Of a DNA stretch of 64,000 nucleotides, positions 51,917 to 61,032 are shown piece by piece. The DNA comes from Telmatobacter sp049522315 (GTDB lineage Bacteria > Acidobacteriota > Terriglobia > Terriglobales > Acidobacteriaceae). The stretch covers positions 33,857-97,856 of the forward strand of contig JBEKNY010000012.1 of the NCBI GenBank assembly GCA_049522315.1, written 5' to 3'. A model generated the notes under the pieces. It did not search any database and was not told the origin of the DNA. It worked only from the letters and a program-made list of their open reading frames with translations. The translations under genes and the position numbers were made by a program. The stretch's first letter is position 1. The number at the start of each line of letters is the position of its first letter.

Positions 51917-53565
51917 GAGCGGAGCCCTGTGCCTTTCCAGCTGCGGACCAGGGCAGCCGAGGCCATGTACGCGATGGCCATGATGGTCAGCACCGGATTG
52001 AAGCCTCCATTGGTCACGTGCACGCTCGAATCGATCACGAAGACGTTCTCCATGTCGTGGATACGGCAATCGCGGTCCACGACCGAGGCCTTCGGATCGT
52101 TGCCCATCCGGCAGGTCCCAGCCTGATGCTGGCCGGAGGAGACGACAGCAGGCCTGCCGGCGATGCGGAGTGTACTTGCGGCTCCAGCCTCCTTGAGCCA
52201 GGCTTCGGCGCGCTGGGCCTGCACATCGCCAATCTCAAAGGTGTGCGGATGCACGTTGCCGGAGATGCGCGCCACGGGCATACCCCACTTGTCTTTCACC
52301 GATGGATCGAGAGTGACCCGGGCATCGGCGGTGGGAATCTGCTGGGTGGGCCCGAAAATCATGACGTTGCGTTTGAAAAAGGTACGCATGGCCTTCTTGT
52401 GCCCCAATCCCCATCGCGGCGTGCCGAGAGGCATGTGATCGATCATTTGAATAGGCAGGCGAATGAATTCATTGGCCAACAGGCCCCCGCCGCAAAGGCC
52501 GGAAGTGCCGTGGTTGTAGTCAGTGATGGCGATGCTGGCTCCGGGGCCTACGTCATCGTAGGAGTCGTCATCGAAGAAGCCTACGGCCCCGGTGTAGTGA
52601 TGGCCCTGCAGGTTCCGACCGACCTGGTCGTAACGGTTGCCGACCCCATTGGGAAACAGCCGGCTCTTCGAATTCAGCAACAGACGCGCCGATTCAATGG
52701 CGCAGGCAGACACCACCACGAAATCGCAAGGCTGCTCCTGGAGATGGCCGCGGCTGTCGAAGTAGGCCACTGCGCGCGCGCGGCCACGATCGTCGGTAAG
52801 GATTTCCCTGGCCATGCATTCGGTGCGGAGTTCGCAGTTGCCGGTCGCCAGCGCGATGGGGATCACGGTATTTTGAGAGCCGTTTTTTGCATCCACCTCG
52901 CAGGCGAAGCCGACGCACCAGCGGCAACGCATGCAGGGCCCGCGACCGTTATAGGGAACACTGTTGCGAGCCATGGGAATGTGGAAAGGGTGCAGCCCGA
53001 GGCGCTTGGCTGCCGGCCAGAGGATTTCAAACTCGCGATTGGGAGGCAGGGGCGGCATGGGCAAAGGGCGGCGGCGGGGACCATGAAACGGGGTGCCCGA
53101 GTAGTCGCCTGAAACACCAATCTCGTATTCGGCCTTGTCGTAGAAGGGCTCGAGATCGTCGTACGAGATGGGCCAGTCCTCGAGCGAGCTGCCGGGCGGC
53201 ACGCCATAGATGGAACGCAGGCGAAAGTCCTGCGGCAGATAGCGCCAAGCCTGGGCTCCGTAGCTGAGCGTTCCGCCGCCCACACAGGCGGCGTTGTTCT
53301 GGTAGCCGCTTTCACTGGGCAAAAACGTATGAACCCCACCCACCGGGTCGACCACGACACGCGGATTACCGTCATCTTCCGGCCCAAAGGCGTTGCCCAG
53401 CACGGTGGTGCGCTGGTTGCGCAGATCATCCTTGCGGCAATCGCTGGAGGTGTACCAGGGGCCGCGTTCGAGCAGGACAACGCTCAGGCCGGCAGTGGAC
53501 AACTCCTTGGCCACGATGCCGCCCGCTGCGCCCGCGCCGATCACTACCGCGTTCACCGGCTTCAT
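51913..53565 (-). CDS. FAD-dependent GMC sugar/alcohol dehydrogenase, large subunit
   Basis: A 550-residue flavoprotein. The N-terminal FAD fold reads AVVIGAGAAGGIVAKELSTA; the C-terminal GMC motif is IDSSVHVTNGGFNPVLTIM, with the active-site His/Asn pair. A Cys-rich loop CMRCRWCVGFACE resembles the [3Fe-4S]-binding region of bacterial FAD-glucose dehydrogenases. Together with a Tat-type small subunit and a multihaem cytochrome this is the three-subunit gluconate/glucose/sorbitol dehydrogenase architecture. The substrate is unknown. ATG 53565 overlaps the previous stop; the frame extending to 53640 is not used. Confidence 0.9.
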   Translation of the reverse strand: MKPVNAVVIGAGAAGGIVAKELSTAGLSVVLLERGPWYTSSDCRKDDLRNQRTTVLGNAFGPEDDGNPRVVVDPVGGVHTFLPSESGYQNNAACVGGGTLSYGAQAWRYLPQDFRLRSIYGVPPGSSLEDWPISYDDLEPFYDKAEYEIGVSGDYSGTPFHGPRRRPLPMPPLPPNREFEILWPAAKRLGLHPFHIPMARNSVPYNGRGPCMRCRWCVGFACEVDAKNGSQNTVIPIALATGNCELRTECMAREILTDDRGRARAVAYFDSRGHLQEQPCDFVVVSACAIESARLLLNSKSRLFPNGVGNRYDQVGRNLQGHHYTGAVGFFDDDSYDDVGPGASIAITDYNHGTSGLCGGGLLANEFIRLPIQMIDHMPLGTPRWGLGHKKAMRTFFKRNVMIFGPTQQIPTADARVTLDPSVKDKWGMPVARISGNVHPHTFEIGDVQAQRAEAWLKEAGAASTLRIAGRPAVVSSGQHQAGTCRMGNDPKASVVDRDCRIHDMENVFVIDSSVHVTNGGFNPVLTIMAIAYMASAALVRSWKGTGLRS

Positions 53566-54107
53566 GAGGGCGAGCCCTTTCTCGGGTTGTCCTGGGCACG
53601 GCCGAGTACTGGCGGCTCTGCCAGGCCCAACATGCGCCAACTGACGGCATCGCGATTACCCCCGTGACGCGGCGGGCCATAGTAACCATCGAGGGTGTGG
53701 CCGCGCACGAGCTCGAAGAAGGTTCGATCCTGTTGCTCGATCGCGCTGACGACCTCAAGCTGCTGCGATGAGGAGAGCCCCGCAAGCTCGCGGCCAAAAC
53801 GGCGCCTGCTCAGCGCGTCCGCGCGCTCGAGGCCCTCGAGGTAGGCGCTGCGATAGCGGCGAAAATGCCGCACAAGCTGGCGATCAATGAATGTGAGCAC
53901 GCCGGCCTCAGAGGCGCTGGGAAAGTCATCGGCGGGAACGATCTGGTCGCAGATCACGGTCAGAGTTCTGGCTTGCTCTTCGGTGAAGAACTCCCAGTCT
54001 CCGTGCCCACGGCTTTTGCAGCCGACGGCGACAGCCGCACTTCCCAAGGCCCCAGCTGCTACGAATTGCCGCCGCGTAAGGCCTGGGGCATTCCACCTCG
54101 ATGGCAT
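53562..54107 (-). CDS. Gluconate 2-dehydrogenase subunit 3-like protein (Tat signal)
   Basis: A 181-residue protein with a twin-arginine signal (LTRRQFVAAGALGSAAVAVG). The mature domain TLTVICDQIVPADDFPSASE, then GVLTFIDRQLVRHFR, matches the small gamma subunit that escorts the FAD subunit through the Tat pathway. It is the first gene of the three-gene dehydrogenase operon and overlaps the large-subunit start by 4 bases. This pairing makes periplasmic export of the folded flavoprotein complex likely. Confidence 0.88.
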   Translation of the reverse strand: MPSRWNAPGLTRRQFVAAGALGSAAVAVGCKSRGHGDWEFFTEEQARTLTVICDQIVPADDFPSASEAGVLTFIDRQLVRHFRRYRSAYLEGLERADALSRRRFGRELAGLSSSQQLEVVSAIEQQDRTFFELVRGHTLDGYYGPPRHGGNRDAVSWRMLGLAEPPVLGRAQDNPRKGSPS

Positions 54108-54247
54108 CGGAAAAATTCCTCGCCATCCACTCTACACCCGAGGAGGCGAATCTGCTCCATGGCTCCACGGGATGCGCCATCATGCGCTGATTGGCCGAAG
54201 GGTTGCTCCAAAGGGCAGGCGGCGGCAAAGTGACGCCCGGCAGCCAA

Positions 54248-54278
54248 AAGGGCCATTCCGCAGCAGGGAATGGCCCTT
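54248..54278 (-). terminator. Rho-independent terminator of the beta-propeller gene
   Basis: AAGGGCCATTCC (54248-54259) and GGAATGGCCCTT (54267-54278) make a perfect 12-bp stem. On the minus strand it is followed by TTTTGG and lies 26 bp beyond the stop at 54304. Confidence 0.75.
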
Positions 54279-54303
54279 CAGGATGGCTGTGTTGCGCTAT
54301 GCG

Positions 54304-55962
54304 CTAGGGAACAGCGTGGCAGTCGTCGAGCGTGTAATTTGGGCCGTAGGCGGAGACCATGGACGACGGCGACAGGTTGCAGGGCTGGCCGTAGCCAGGA
54401 GCACGACTGCTGTAGTTATTATTGCTGCGGGAGTAACCGTCCTGCGTGGTTGTGCGCACATCCACGACGGTGCCCTCCACCAGAACCGTGGTGTCAATCA
54501 CGTCCGTTTCCGTCGGCGTCGACTCAATGATGGTGATATAGGGGCTGTCGGGCGAGGCCACGTAGACCTTGCTAAACTCAGAGTTCTGCGTCGAGGCGAC
54601 CTGGCGGGGATGGCCAACGACGGTTAGCGTCTTTTCTACCGTATGGGTTGAGAGGTTCACCACCGTCACTGTGCCGTTCCCTGTGCCGCTGTCGTCGTTC
54701 TGATTGGCCGTGTAAGCCTTGCTGCCGTCAAAGAGAACCGTCACGCTAGCCGGGTTAGGAGTCGCGGTATTGCCTACCGGAATGGTGTAGGTGGTCCCAA
54801 AGTTGGCGCTATCGTTGCCGTATTCATCCAGGCTGACATCAATCACGCTGATGGCGCCGCCGTCGTAGTTGGCCACGACGAGCTGTTGTGTGGCCGCGTT
54901 GTATTCGGCATAAACCGGACCGGCGATCGCGCCCATGCCACAGCTTGGGTTCGTGGTCATGTTGCAGTTTGGCGGCGCGTTGGCGGCCGTGAGCGCGGCC
55001 GTGGAAAGCGGCAAGACCGGATGGTAGGTGATCGGTTGGCCGTTCTGGTTTGTGTTGTACGGCGGCGGGCAGGTTGGCACGTTCGAGGGTGGCACTGTCA
55101 CCAGTGGCACAGGGCACTGATCGAGCGTGTTCTTGTTGCTATTGATGACCGTGACGGTATCGTCTCCCCGGTTCAACACGAACAGGCGCTGCAGGTCGGT
55201 GGTCTGTACGGCGTAGACGGGACACCTGCCGACCGCGATAGCAGAATCGGCCGTATTGTTGCGGATCTCAATGGGGACAGCGACACCTGTGGGCGCCGAG
55301 GTGGGCGAAAGGTTGCAGGTCATGGGCGCATTGTCTGGGACGTTCTGGCTAAGAACGTATTCCCGCTGGGCGGGCAGGGTTGGAGCCCCTGCGATAAAGA
55401 CGGGCATCGTTGCCGGACTGCCCGAAGTGGACACGGGAATGGCGAGATTGAATGCCTCAGGCAATCCGGAAAAGAGATCGACGAAGTCGCCGTACCGGTC
55501 CGCAGCCCAGAGGCCAACAGATGGCGCCATAAAGTTGACAGGTTCAGCCGTGGGCGGCAGCGTGGAGTAGGAGACGTTTTTGGCCTGCAGGGAGGTGGTG
55601 ATGCCGAAGTTGGATATGGTGCCGTCACTGTTGACGGTGTAGCCGAGGACACCAACCGAGTTCAATGTGAAATCTCTGGGCCCCGGACCAATCGGCGCCT
55701 CGGTCATCACCGAGTCGCCCGAGTAATCGATAATAGTGACGACTCCGGGTGTGGTGGAACCCGTGGACGAAACTACAACCGCATACGAGGTGGGCTGCGG
55801 GGCCGGGCCATTGGTGGCGATCGGTATAACCACCGGCCTGTAGTTATCGCCGCAACCGCTCATCAGGACAGCTACTGCAAGAGCCACGCCCGCTTGCGCA
55901 AAGAGCAAACGCGCCCGGCCTGAAACCACTGAAAAGAGCCTCATTCCGAATCTTTCCTGCAT
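54304..55962 (-). CDS. YVTN-type beta-propeller lipoprotein
   Basis: A 552-residue protein with a lipoprotein signal (GVALAVAVLMSGCGDNYRPV, lipobox LMSGC) and repeated blades with the VTVINSNKNTLDQ / VTVVNLSTHTVEKTLTVVGH pattern of YVTN propellers. It should be surface- or periplasm-exposed. Such proteins often bind ligands or scaffold others; no enzyme motif is visible. It is Thr/Ser/Pro-rich, in contrast to its neighbours. MRLFS at residue 7 is an alternative start. Confidence 0.8.
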   Translation of the reverse strand: MQERFGMRLFSVVSGRARLLFAQAGVALAVAVLMSGCGDNYRPVVIPIATNGPAPQPTSYAVVVSSTGSTTPGVVTIIDYSGDSVMTEAPIGPGPRDFTLNSVGVLGYTVNSDGTISNFGITTSLQAKNVSYSTLPPTAEPVNFMAPSVGLWAADRYGDFVDLFSGLPEAFNLAIPVSTSGSPATMPVFIAGAPTLPAQREYVLSQNVPDNAPMTCNLSPTSAPTGVAVPIEIRNNTADSAIAVGRCPVYAVQTTDLQRLFVLNRGDDTVTVINSNKNTLDQCPVPLVTVPPSNVPTCPPPYNTNQNGQPITYHPVLPLSTAALTAANAPPNCNMTTNPSCGMGAIAGPVYAEYNAATQQLVVANYDGGAISVIDVSLDEYGNDSANFGTTYTIPVGNTATPNPASVTVLFDGSKAYTANQNDDSGTGNGTVTVVNLSTHTVEKTLTVVGHPRQVASTQNSEFSKVYVASPDSPYITIIESTPTETDVIDTTVLVEGTVVDVRTTTQDGYSRSNNNYSSRAPGYGQPCNLSPSSMVSAYGPNYTLDDCHAVP

Positions 55963-56261
55963 CCTTGGATGATTGTAAACGATGCGGGCGGGACTATGGC
56001 GATTCCAGAGTAGTGTGCCTCTTCAAAGTTGATGCCAAGCCGCCGACTCCTTCCACCCTACGGACGAAGCCGTGTCCGTGAGGACCGCGGTCCTGATGGC
56101 CGCGGCGACCGGAGTGTGGCGGTTTCGTAGTACAGCAATTCTGGAATCGCTATAGCGGACGCGCACAGTTTCTTCGACATGTGACGGATGGGGGGAGAAA
56201 TTGTCATCGCCAGGCAAGCGTCGGCGCTACCGACCGCCTCAAGCTAAGGTTACGATGAAGC
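55963..56261. other. Intergenic DNA with AGGACCGCGGTCCT palindrome
   Basis: 299 bp, no supported gene. A perfect 14-bp palindrome AGGACCGCGGTCCT lies at 56080-56093 and a TCGCTATAGCGGA near-palindrome at about 56148. Possible regulator sites; unassigned. Confidence 0.45.
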
Positions 56262-57137
56262 GTGGCTCAAGAGAAGCTGGCCTGGCAATCGAAGCTGGTG
56301 TTGCTTGCGGTGCTGCCTTTCGCGGGCACGGACGTGCTGCTTGCCTGTTACGGGTGGGCGGCCCGATCGGCGGCCGTGGCGATCTGGACCGCAGGGCTGA
56401 GCGGGTTGCTGGGACTGGTGACGTGGAAGCTGCGGGCGGCTACGCCTGCAGCGGCTGCAGTGGGCGCCCTGATCACTGCCAGTCTCATGTTTTCCACGGT
56501 TATGTTCCCCTACCAACCGTGGCATACAGCCATGATTCCCACGCTGGCGGTTTGCTTGCTGGCCTTTGCCGCCACGCGCGTGGGCCGCAGACAAAAGGAG
56601 CGGTTGGGCACAGCAGAGGCGCGGCGGGGACGATCGGCCTCGCAGGTAGCGGCGAATCTAGGCATGGCAGCGCTGGTTGCCAGTGGGCCAGTGCAGTTCT
56701 GGCTGATGGATAGCGGGTGGTTTGCGCGCGCAACCCGCACGCCAAGGCTGGGGTTTGTGCTGGCGCTCGCGGCGCTGGCTGAAGCGGCGGCAGACACGGT
56801 TTCGTCAGAGATCGGGCAGGTTCTGGGCGGCCGGCCACGCATGATTACTACCCTGCGCGCGGTCAAGCCGGGCAGGGATGGCGCAGTGAGCGTGGCCGGG
56901 ACGCTGGCCGGAGCGGTTGCGGCGGCAATCGTCGCAGGCGCCGGGAGCTGGGCGCTGCGGGGCGGCTGGAACCTCTTCGAGCTGAGCTGCGCGGGCGCTA
57001 TCTTCGGGCTGTTCTTCGACAGCCTGCTAGGCGCCACGCTGGAGGAGCACGGCTGGCTCAACAACGACGCTGTGAACTTTCTGTCGACAGCCAGCGCAGC
57101 CGGGTTTGCGTTGGCCATAAGGGCGGTGCTTCTGTAG
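56262..57137 (+). CDS. DUF92-family integral membrane protein
   Basis: A 291-residue protein with about seven hydrophobic helices. Signature segments: a first helix LLAVLPFAGTDVLLACYG, LAALAEAAADTVSSEIGQVL, and SVAGTLAGAVAAAIVAGAGS then GLFFDSLLGATLEEHGWLNN. This is the DUF92/TMEM19 family, in plants linked to phytol/prenyl phosphate phosphorylation (VTE6), so a CTP-dependent polyprenol-phosphate kinase is a possible role; in bacteria this is unproven. GTG 56262 is the start. Confidence 0.8.
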   Translation: MAQEKLAWQSKLVLLAVLPFAGTDVLLACYGWAARSAAVAIWTAGLSGLLGLVTWKLRAATPAAAAVGALITASLMFSTVMFPYQPWHTAMIPTLAVCLLAFAATRVGRRQKERLGTAEARRGRSASQVAANLGMAALVASGPVQFWLMDSGWFARATRTPRLGFVLALAALAEAAADTVSSEIGQVLGGRPRMITTLRAVKPGRDGAVSVAGTLAGAVAAAIVAGAGSWALRGGWNLFELSCAGAIFGLFFDSLLGATLEEHGWLNNDAVNFLSTASAAGFALAIRAVLL

Positions 57138-57188
57138 ACGGCTGCGGCAACGGAGCTCAGGCCGGCTTGCCGACCTGCCGGCTCGCCA

Positions 57189-57818
57189 TCAATGCAGGTG
57201 CAGCCGCCAGAAGGTGTAGCTGAGTACCTCGTGGACGATGCGCTCGGCCTCGAGCGTCTTATCCTCTGAAGGGGGGCGAGGCCGCGGCGAAGTGAGCACA
57301 TCCAAGCCTTCGGAAGCACAGATGGCATGAATGCGGAACATGTGGGTGTCGTCGCTGACCACCACCAGGCGGCGCAGTCCATTGGCGCGGGCAATCACGG
57401 CAATGCGGCGGGCCGATTCCTCGGTGTTGCGGCTCTCCGTCTCGGCGATGATGTCCTCTTCGGGGACGCCCTTGCTCATCAAGTACCCGGCGCCCACTGA
57501 TCCCTCGCTGTACTGATCCCCGCCCGATCCTCCCAGGGTGATGATCAACGGAGCGATGCCGCGACGATAGAGCTCGAGGGCATGGTCCAGGCGGGCACGG
57601 TAGACCGGGGAGGGCCGTCCGTCGTACTCCGCTGCGCCCAGAACGCCGATGGCATCGGCGGGCGCAGCCTGATCCTGGCGGGCGTAGCTCTCGATCTGGG
57701 CGTAAACCCAACTGCACCAGCCCAAAATGCCGGCCAAAAGCACGAAGACCAGCAGGAGAAGAGCGCGCAGGACCCAGTTGCGGCTCTTCGTCTTGAGATC
57801 GCGTCTCATGCGCACCAT
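57189..57818 (-). CDS. YdcF/DUF218-family envelope protein
   Basis: A 209-residue protein with one N-terminal membrane helix (LRALLLLVFVLLAGILGWCS) and a DUF218 Rossmann-like domain: DAIGVLGAAEYDGRPSPVYR, GIAPLIITLGGSGGDQYSEG, ETESRNTEESARRIAVI and VVVSDDTHMFRI. Family members (YdcF, SanA, ElyC) act at the envelope and bind a nucleotide or lipid-carrier; the role here is not known. Its stop lies 1 base from the start region of the tsaC gene downstream, so they may be cotranscribed. Confidence 0.85.
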   Translation of the reverse strand: MVRMRRDLKTKSRNWVLRALLLLVFVLLAGILGWCSWVYAQIESYARQDQAAPADAIGVLGAAEYDGRPSPVYRARLDHALELYRRGIAPLIITLGGSGGDQYSEGSVGAGYLMSKGVPEEDIIAETESRNTEESARRIAVIARANGLRRLVVVSDDTHMFRIHAICASEGLDVLTSPRPRPPSEDKTLEAERIVHEVLSYTFWRLHLH

Positions 57819-57819
57819 C

Positions 57820-58464
57820 TTACCGTTGTAACGTCATGACAATTTCGTGTGTTGGGATGGCGCCTTCGCGCAGAATTTCCCAACGCCCGGAGCCAAGGGA
57901 GAGATCGACAATGGTGGTGGGCAGCGCGCGGCCGGTGGGTCCGCCGTCGATGATGAGCGGAATGCGGTCGCCAATCTGATCGCGGACACTGGCGGCGTTG
58001 GTGCACTCGGGCGCGCCTTGCAGGTTGGCCGAGGTGGCCGTGATGGGCAGCCCGAAACATTCAACCACCGCGCGCGGAATGGCGGCATCGGGCACGCGCA
58101 GGGCCATATTGCCCGTGTTGGCCGTGGAGCGCAGCGGCAATTTCGTTCCGGCGCGGACGATGATCGTCAGCGGGCCGGGCCAGAAGCGATCGGCCAGCTT
58201 ATCGAGAAGCGCATCGGTGTCGCGCGCCAACTCGTAGGCCTGGGCCAGGCTGGAGATGAGCAGCGAGAGAGGCTTGTGCTTCTGGCGGGTCTTGATCTGG
58301 TAAATCTGCTCGACGGCGTAGAGGTTCACCGGGTCCACGGCCAAGCCGTAGAAGGTATCGGTGGGCAGGGCAACGACACCGCCTTTGCGCAGGCAGGAGA
58401 CGACGTAATCGATCCGGTCCGGTTGGGGTTCATCGGGATGGACGCGCAATATCTCCGCGGACAA
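57820..58464 (-). CDS. tsaC: Threonylcarbamoyladenylate synthase (TsaC/Sua5/YrdC)
   Basis: A 214-residue cytoplasmic enzyme that makes threonylcarbamoyl-AMP for the t6A37 modification of ANN-decoding tRNAs. Motifs: VVALPTDTFYGLAVDPVN, QIKTRQKHKPLSLLISSLAQ, GPLTIIVRAGTKLPLR and ITATSANLQGAPECT. It is the short TsaC-like form without the C-terminal Sua5 domain. It is located just 1 base from the DUF218 gene stop on the same strand. Confidence 0.93.
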   Translation of the reverse strand: MSAEILRVHPDEPQPDRIDYVVSCLRKGGVVALPTDTFYGLAVDPVNLYAVEQIYQIKTRQKHKPLSLLISSLAQAYELARDTDALLDKLADRFWPGPLTIIVRAGTKLPLRSTANTGNMALRVPDAAIPRAVVECFGLPITATSANLQGAPECTNAASVRDQIGDRIPLIIDGGPTGRALPTTIVDLSLGSGRWEILREGAIPTHEIVMTLQR

Positions 58465-58706
58465 GGAGGCCTACCTCGGTTCCCGAATAAAAGAAGAGGC
58501 TACAAACTCGGAAGCTATCACAGCCCGCCGCGGCGGGCAAGTTGAGCCGCGGGCTGCCGCTTCGACCTCTAAGGATTTGGCCGCTTCTTGCCGCAAAGCG
58601 CGGCCACGATCAACGATAGCCCGATCGGCACGAAAGACCAGAGGCTAGTAGCTAGAAGCCAGAAGCTGATCTTACAATCGGCACAGCACTCAGAGGTTGC
58701 CGAGCG

Positions 58707-59543
58707 ATGCCGGTCCGCGTGGTCGAAAGCAGGCAGAATGCGCGCTTGAAGGAGCTACGGAAGGCGCTCGCTGCATCCGGGCGCGAGGGGCGGGGGCGAG
58801 TAGGCATCGAAGGGCCCAACCTGATTGAGGAGGCGCTGCGCGCGGGCGTGCGCGTGGTCACGGTCTTTGTGGCCGACGGCGCGGAGCGGCTGCTGGACGC
58901 GCTGACGGTGCCGGTGGAGACAGAGATTCTGCGCCTGCCGAGGAAGCTGCTCGACTCCGCGTTGGCCACCGAAACGCCGCAGCCGATTGCCGCACTGATT
59001 GAGCCACCCGATTGGACCTGGGCGCATCTCTTCAGCGCGCATCGGAGCGGAGCGGCGCTGGTCATCGTGCTGGCCGCCATTCAGGATCCCGGCAATCTGG
59101 GGACCATTCTGCGCTCGGCGGAGGCATTTGGCGCGACGGGCGTGGTGAGCCTGCCGGGAACGGTGAGCGCGTGGAATGCGAAGGCGGTGCGCGCGTCGGC
59201 GGGCAGCGTCTTCCGCGTTCCGCTGCTTGCCGCAAGCGAACGAGAGTGCTTTTCGCAACTGCGCGAGGCAGGAGTGCGGGTCCTTGCCACCACGGTGCGC
59301 GCTGCCCAGCCCGCCGATCTGGTGGACATGGCTGGTCCGGTTGCCCTGGTGATCGGAAACGAGGGAAACGGCGTGCCGGAAAAGATCGCGCGGATGGCCG
59401 ATGAGGCGATCACGATTCCCTGCCCTGGCCCGGTGGAGAGCCTGAACGCAGCCGTGGCGGCCAGCGTGCTGTTGTATGAAGCGTCGCGGCAGCGGTCCGC
59501 GGGCAGCGGCGGACCATCGGATCATCGAGGAGCGCGGCGATGA
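58707..59543 (+). CDS. SpoU/TrmH-family RNA 2'-O-methyltransferase
   Basis: A 278-residue enzyme of the knotted SPOUT class. The N-terminal substrate-binding domain (RLKELRKALAASGREGRGRV) precedes the SAM knot: LAAIQDPGNLGTILRSAEAF, VIGNEGNGVPEKIARMADEA and IPCPGPVESLNAAVAASVLL, the three TrmH motifs. It probably methylates rRNA or tRNA ribose. The last codons overlap the rarA start by 4 bases (ATGA), so the pair is coupled. Confidence 0.9.
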   Translation: MPVRVVESRQNARLKELRKALAASGREGRGRVGIEGPNLIEEALRAGVRVVTVFVADGAERLLDALTVPVETEILRLPRKLLDSALATETPQPIAALIEPPDWTWAHLFSAHRSGAALVIVLAAIQDPGNLGTILRSAEAFGATGVVSLPGTVSAWNAKAVRASAGSVFRVPLLAASERECFSQLREAGVRVLATTVRAAQPADLVDMAGPVALVIGNEGNGVPEKIARMADEAITIPCPGPVESLNAAVAASVLLYEASRQRSAGSGGPSDHRGARR

Positions 59544-60907
59544 GCTTGTTCGAAACCATGCCGGACCAGCCACTTCATTCGTCCAAAGGGCCGCTCCATG
59601 CAATGGCAGCAGGAGGGGCTCCGCTGGCCGAGCGGATGCGGCCGCGCAGCCTGGACGAGTTGCTCGGGCAGGAGCACCTGGTCGGGCCGGGCAAGCCGCT
59701 GCGCGTTCAGATCGAGCGCGACGACGCGAGCTCGATGATCTTCTGGGGTCCGCCGGGCGTGGGCAAGACGACGCTGGCGAAGATCATTGCCGAGACGACG
59801 AAGGCCAGCTTCATCGAGTTCACTGCGGTGACCAGCGGGATCAAGGAGATCAAGCAGGTGATGGTCGAGGCGGCCAAGGCGGCCCAACTGCACTCGCGCA
59901 CGATTCTCTTCATCGATGAGATTCACCGTTTCAACAAGGCGCAGCAGGACGCGTTTTTGCCGTACGTGGAGCGGGGCACGATCCGGCTGATTGGCGCGAC
60001 GACGGAGAATCCATCGTTCGAGATCATCTCCGCGCTACTTTCACGCTGCCGCGTCTATGTGCTGGAGCCTTTGAAGGAAGAGCAAATTGTAACGCTGCTC
60101 AAGCGGGCCCTTGCTAACAAGGAGCGCGGGTTGGGCCCGATGGAGCTCGCGGCCGACGATGATGCGCTCGAATTGATCGCCGGCTACTCAAGCGGCGACT
60201 GCCGCAACGCATATAACACGCTGGAAGTGGCGGCGCAGCTGGCCGTCGCGGACGGAAGCAAGCACATCACGAAGGCCGTTGCCACAGAAGCCGCGCAGAA
60301 GCGCGTATTGATGTACGACAAAGCAGGCGAAGAGCACTACAACCTGATCTCGGCGCTGCACAAAAGCGTGCGCAACAGCGATCCCGACGCCGCGCTCTAC
60401 TGGCTGGGCCGCATGCTCGCGGGCGGCGAGGACCCACTCTATCTTGCGCGCCGCATCGTACGCATGGCCGTCGAGGATATCGGGCTGGCCGCGCCGGAGG
60501 CGCTGCATCTCTGTCTCTCCGCGAAAGACACGTACGACTTTCTCGGCTCGCCGGAGGGCGAACTGGCGCTGGCCGAGGCCGTAGTCTACCTCGCGCTCGC
60601 GCCGAAATCGAATTCGGTGTACACGGCCTATGGAGCGGTGCAAGAAGACATCGAAAACACGCGGCAGGAGCCGGTTCCGCTGCATTTGAGGAATGCGCCG
60701 ACGCGGCTGATGAAGGAGCTGGGCTACGCCGAAGGCTACCGCTACGCGCACGACGAAGAAGACCGCATCGCCGACATGGACTGCCTGCCGGATTCTCTGA
60801 AAGGCCGGCGCTACTACCACCCCACGCAGGAGGGGCGGGAGAAGCAGTTGGCGACGCGGATGGAGGAGATACGGAGGATCAGGGCCGGCAAACGCGGCGG
60901 CGGCTGA
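59540..60907 (+). CDS. rarA: Replication-associated recombination protein A
   Basis: A 455-residue AAA+ ATPase (RarA/MgsA/WRNIP1) that acts at stalled replication forks. Walker A is MIFWGPPGVGKTTLAKIIAE and Walker B is TILFIDEIHRFNKAQQD. Arginine-finger and clamp-loader-like features follow in LSRCRVYVLEPLKEEQI, with the tetramerisation region EDIGLAAPEALHLCLSAKDT and GYRYAHDEEDRIADMDCLPD. Start ATG 59540 lies inside the end of the methyltransferase gene. The end abuts the repeated block before the next gene. Confidence 0.95.
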   Translation: MSLFETMPDQPLHSSKGPLHAMAAGGAPLAERMRPRSLDELLGQEHLVGPGKPLRVQIERDDASSMIFWGPPGVGKTTLAKIIAETTKASFIEFTAVTSGIKEIKQVMVEAAKAAQLHSRTILFIDEIHRFNKAQQDAFLPYVERGTIRLIGATTENPSFEIISALLSRCRVYVLEPLKEEQIVTLLKRALANKERGLGPMELAADDDALELIAGYSSGDCRNAYNTLEVAAQLAVADGSKHITKAVATEAAQKRVLMYDKAGEEHYNLISALHKSVRNSDPDAALYWLGRMLAGGEDPLYLARRIVRMAVEDIGLAAPEALHLCLSAKDTYDFLGSPEGELALAEAVVYLALAPKSNSVYTAYGAVQEDIENTRQEPVPLHLRNAPTRLMKELGYAEGYRYAHDEEDRIADMDCLPDSLKGRRYYHPTQEGREKQLATRMEEIRRIRAGKRGGG

Positions 60908-61032
60908 TGTGCTCTGATTTTGCTCTTCCACAGCTTGATCTGCCCAGGGTCTGCGGTTGTTTTTGCCTTTCTCCGCTACAATTCCGATGTATCCCACCCA
61001 GCCGTTTTGAGGATGGTCGGAGGTTGGCAGTC

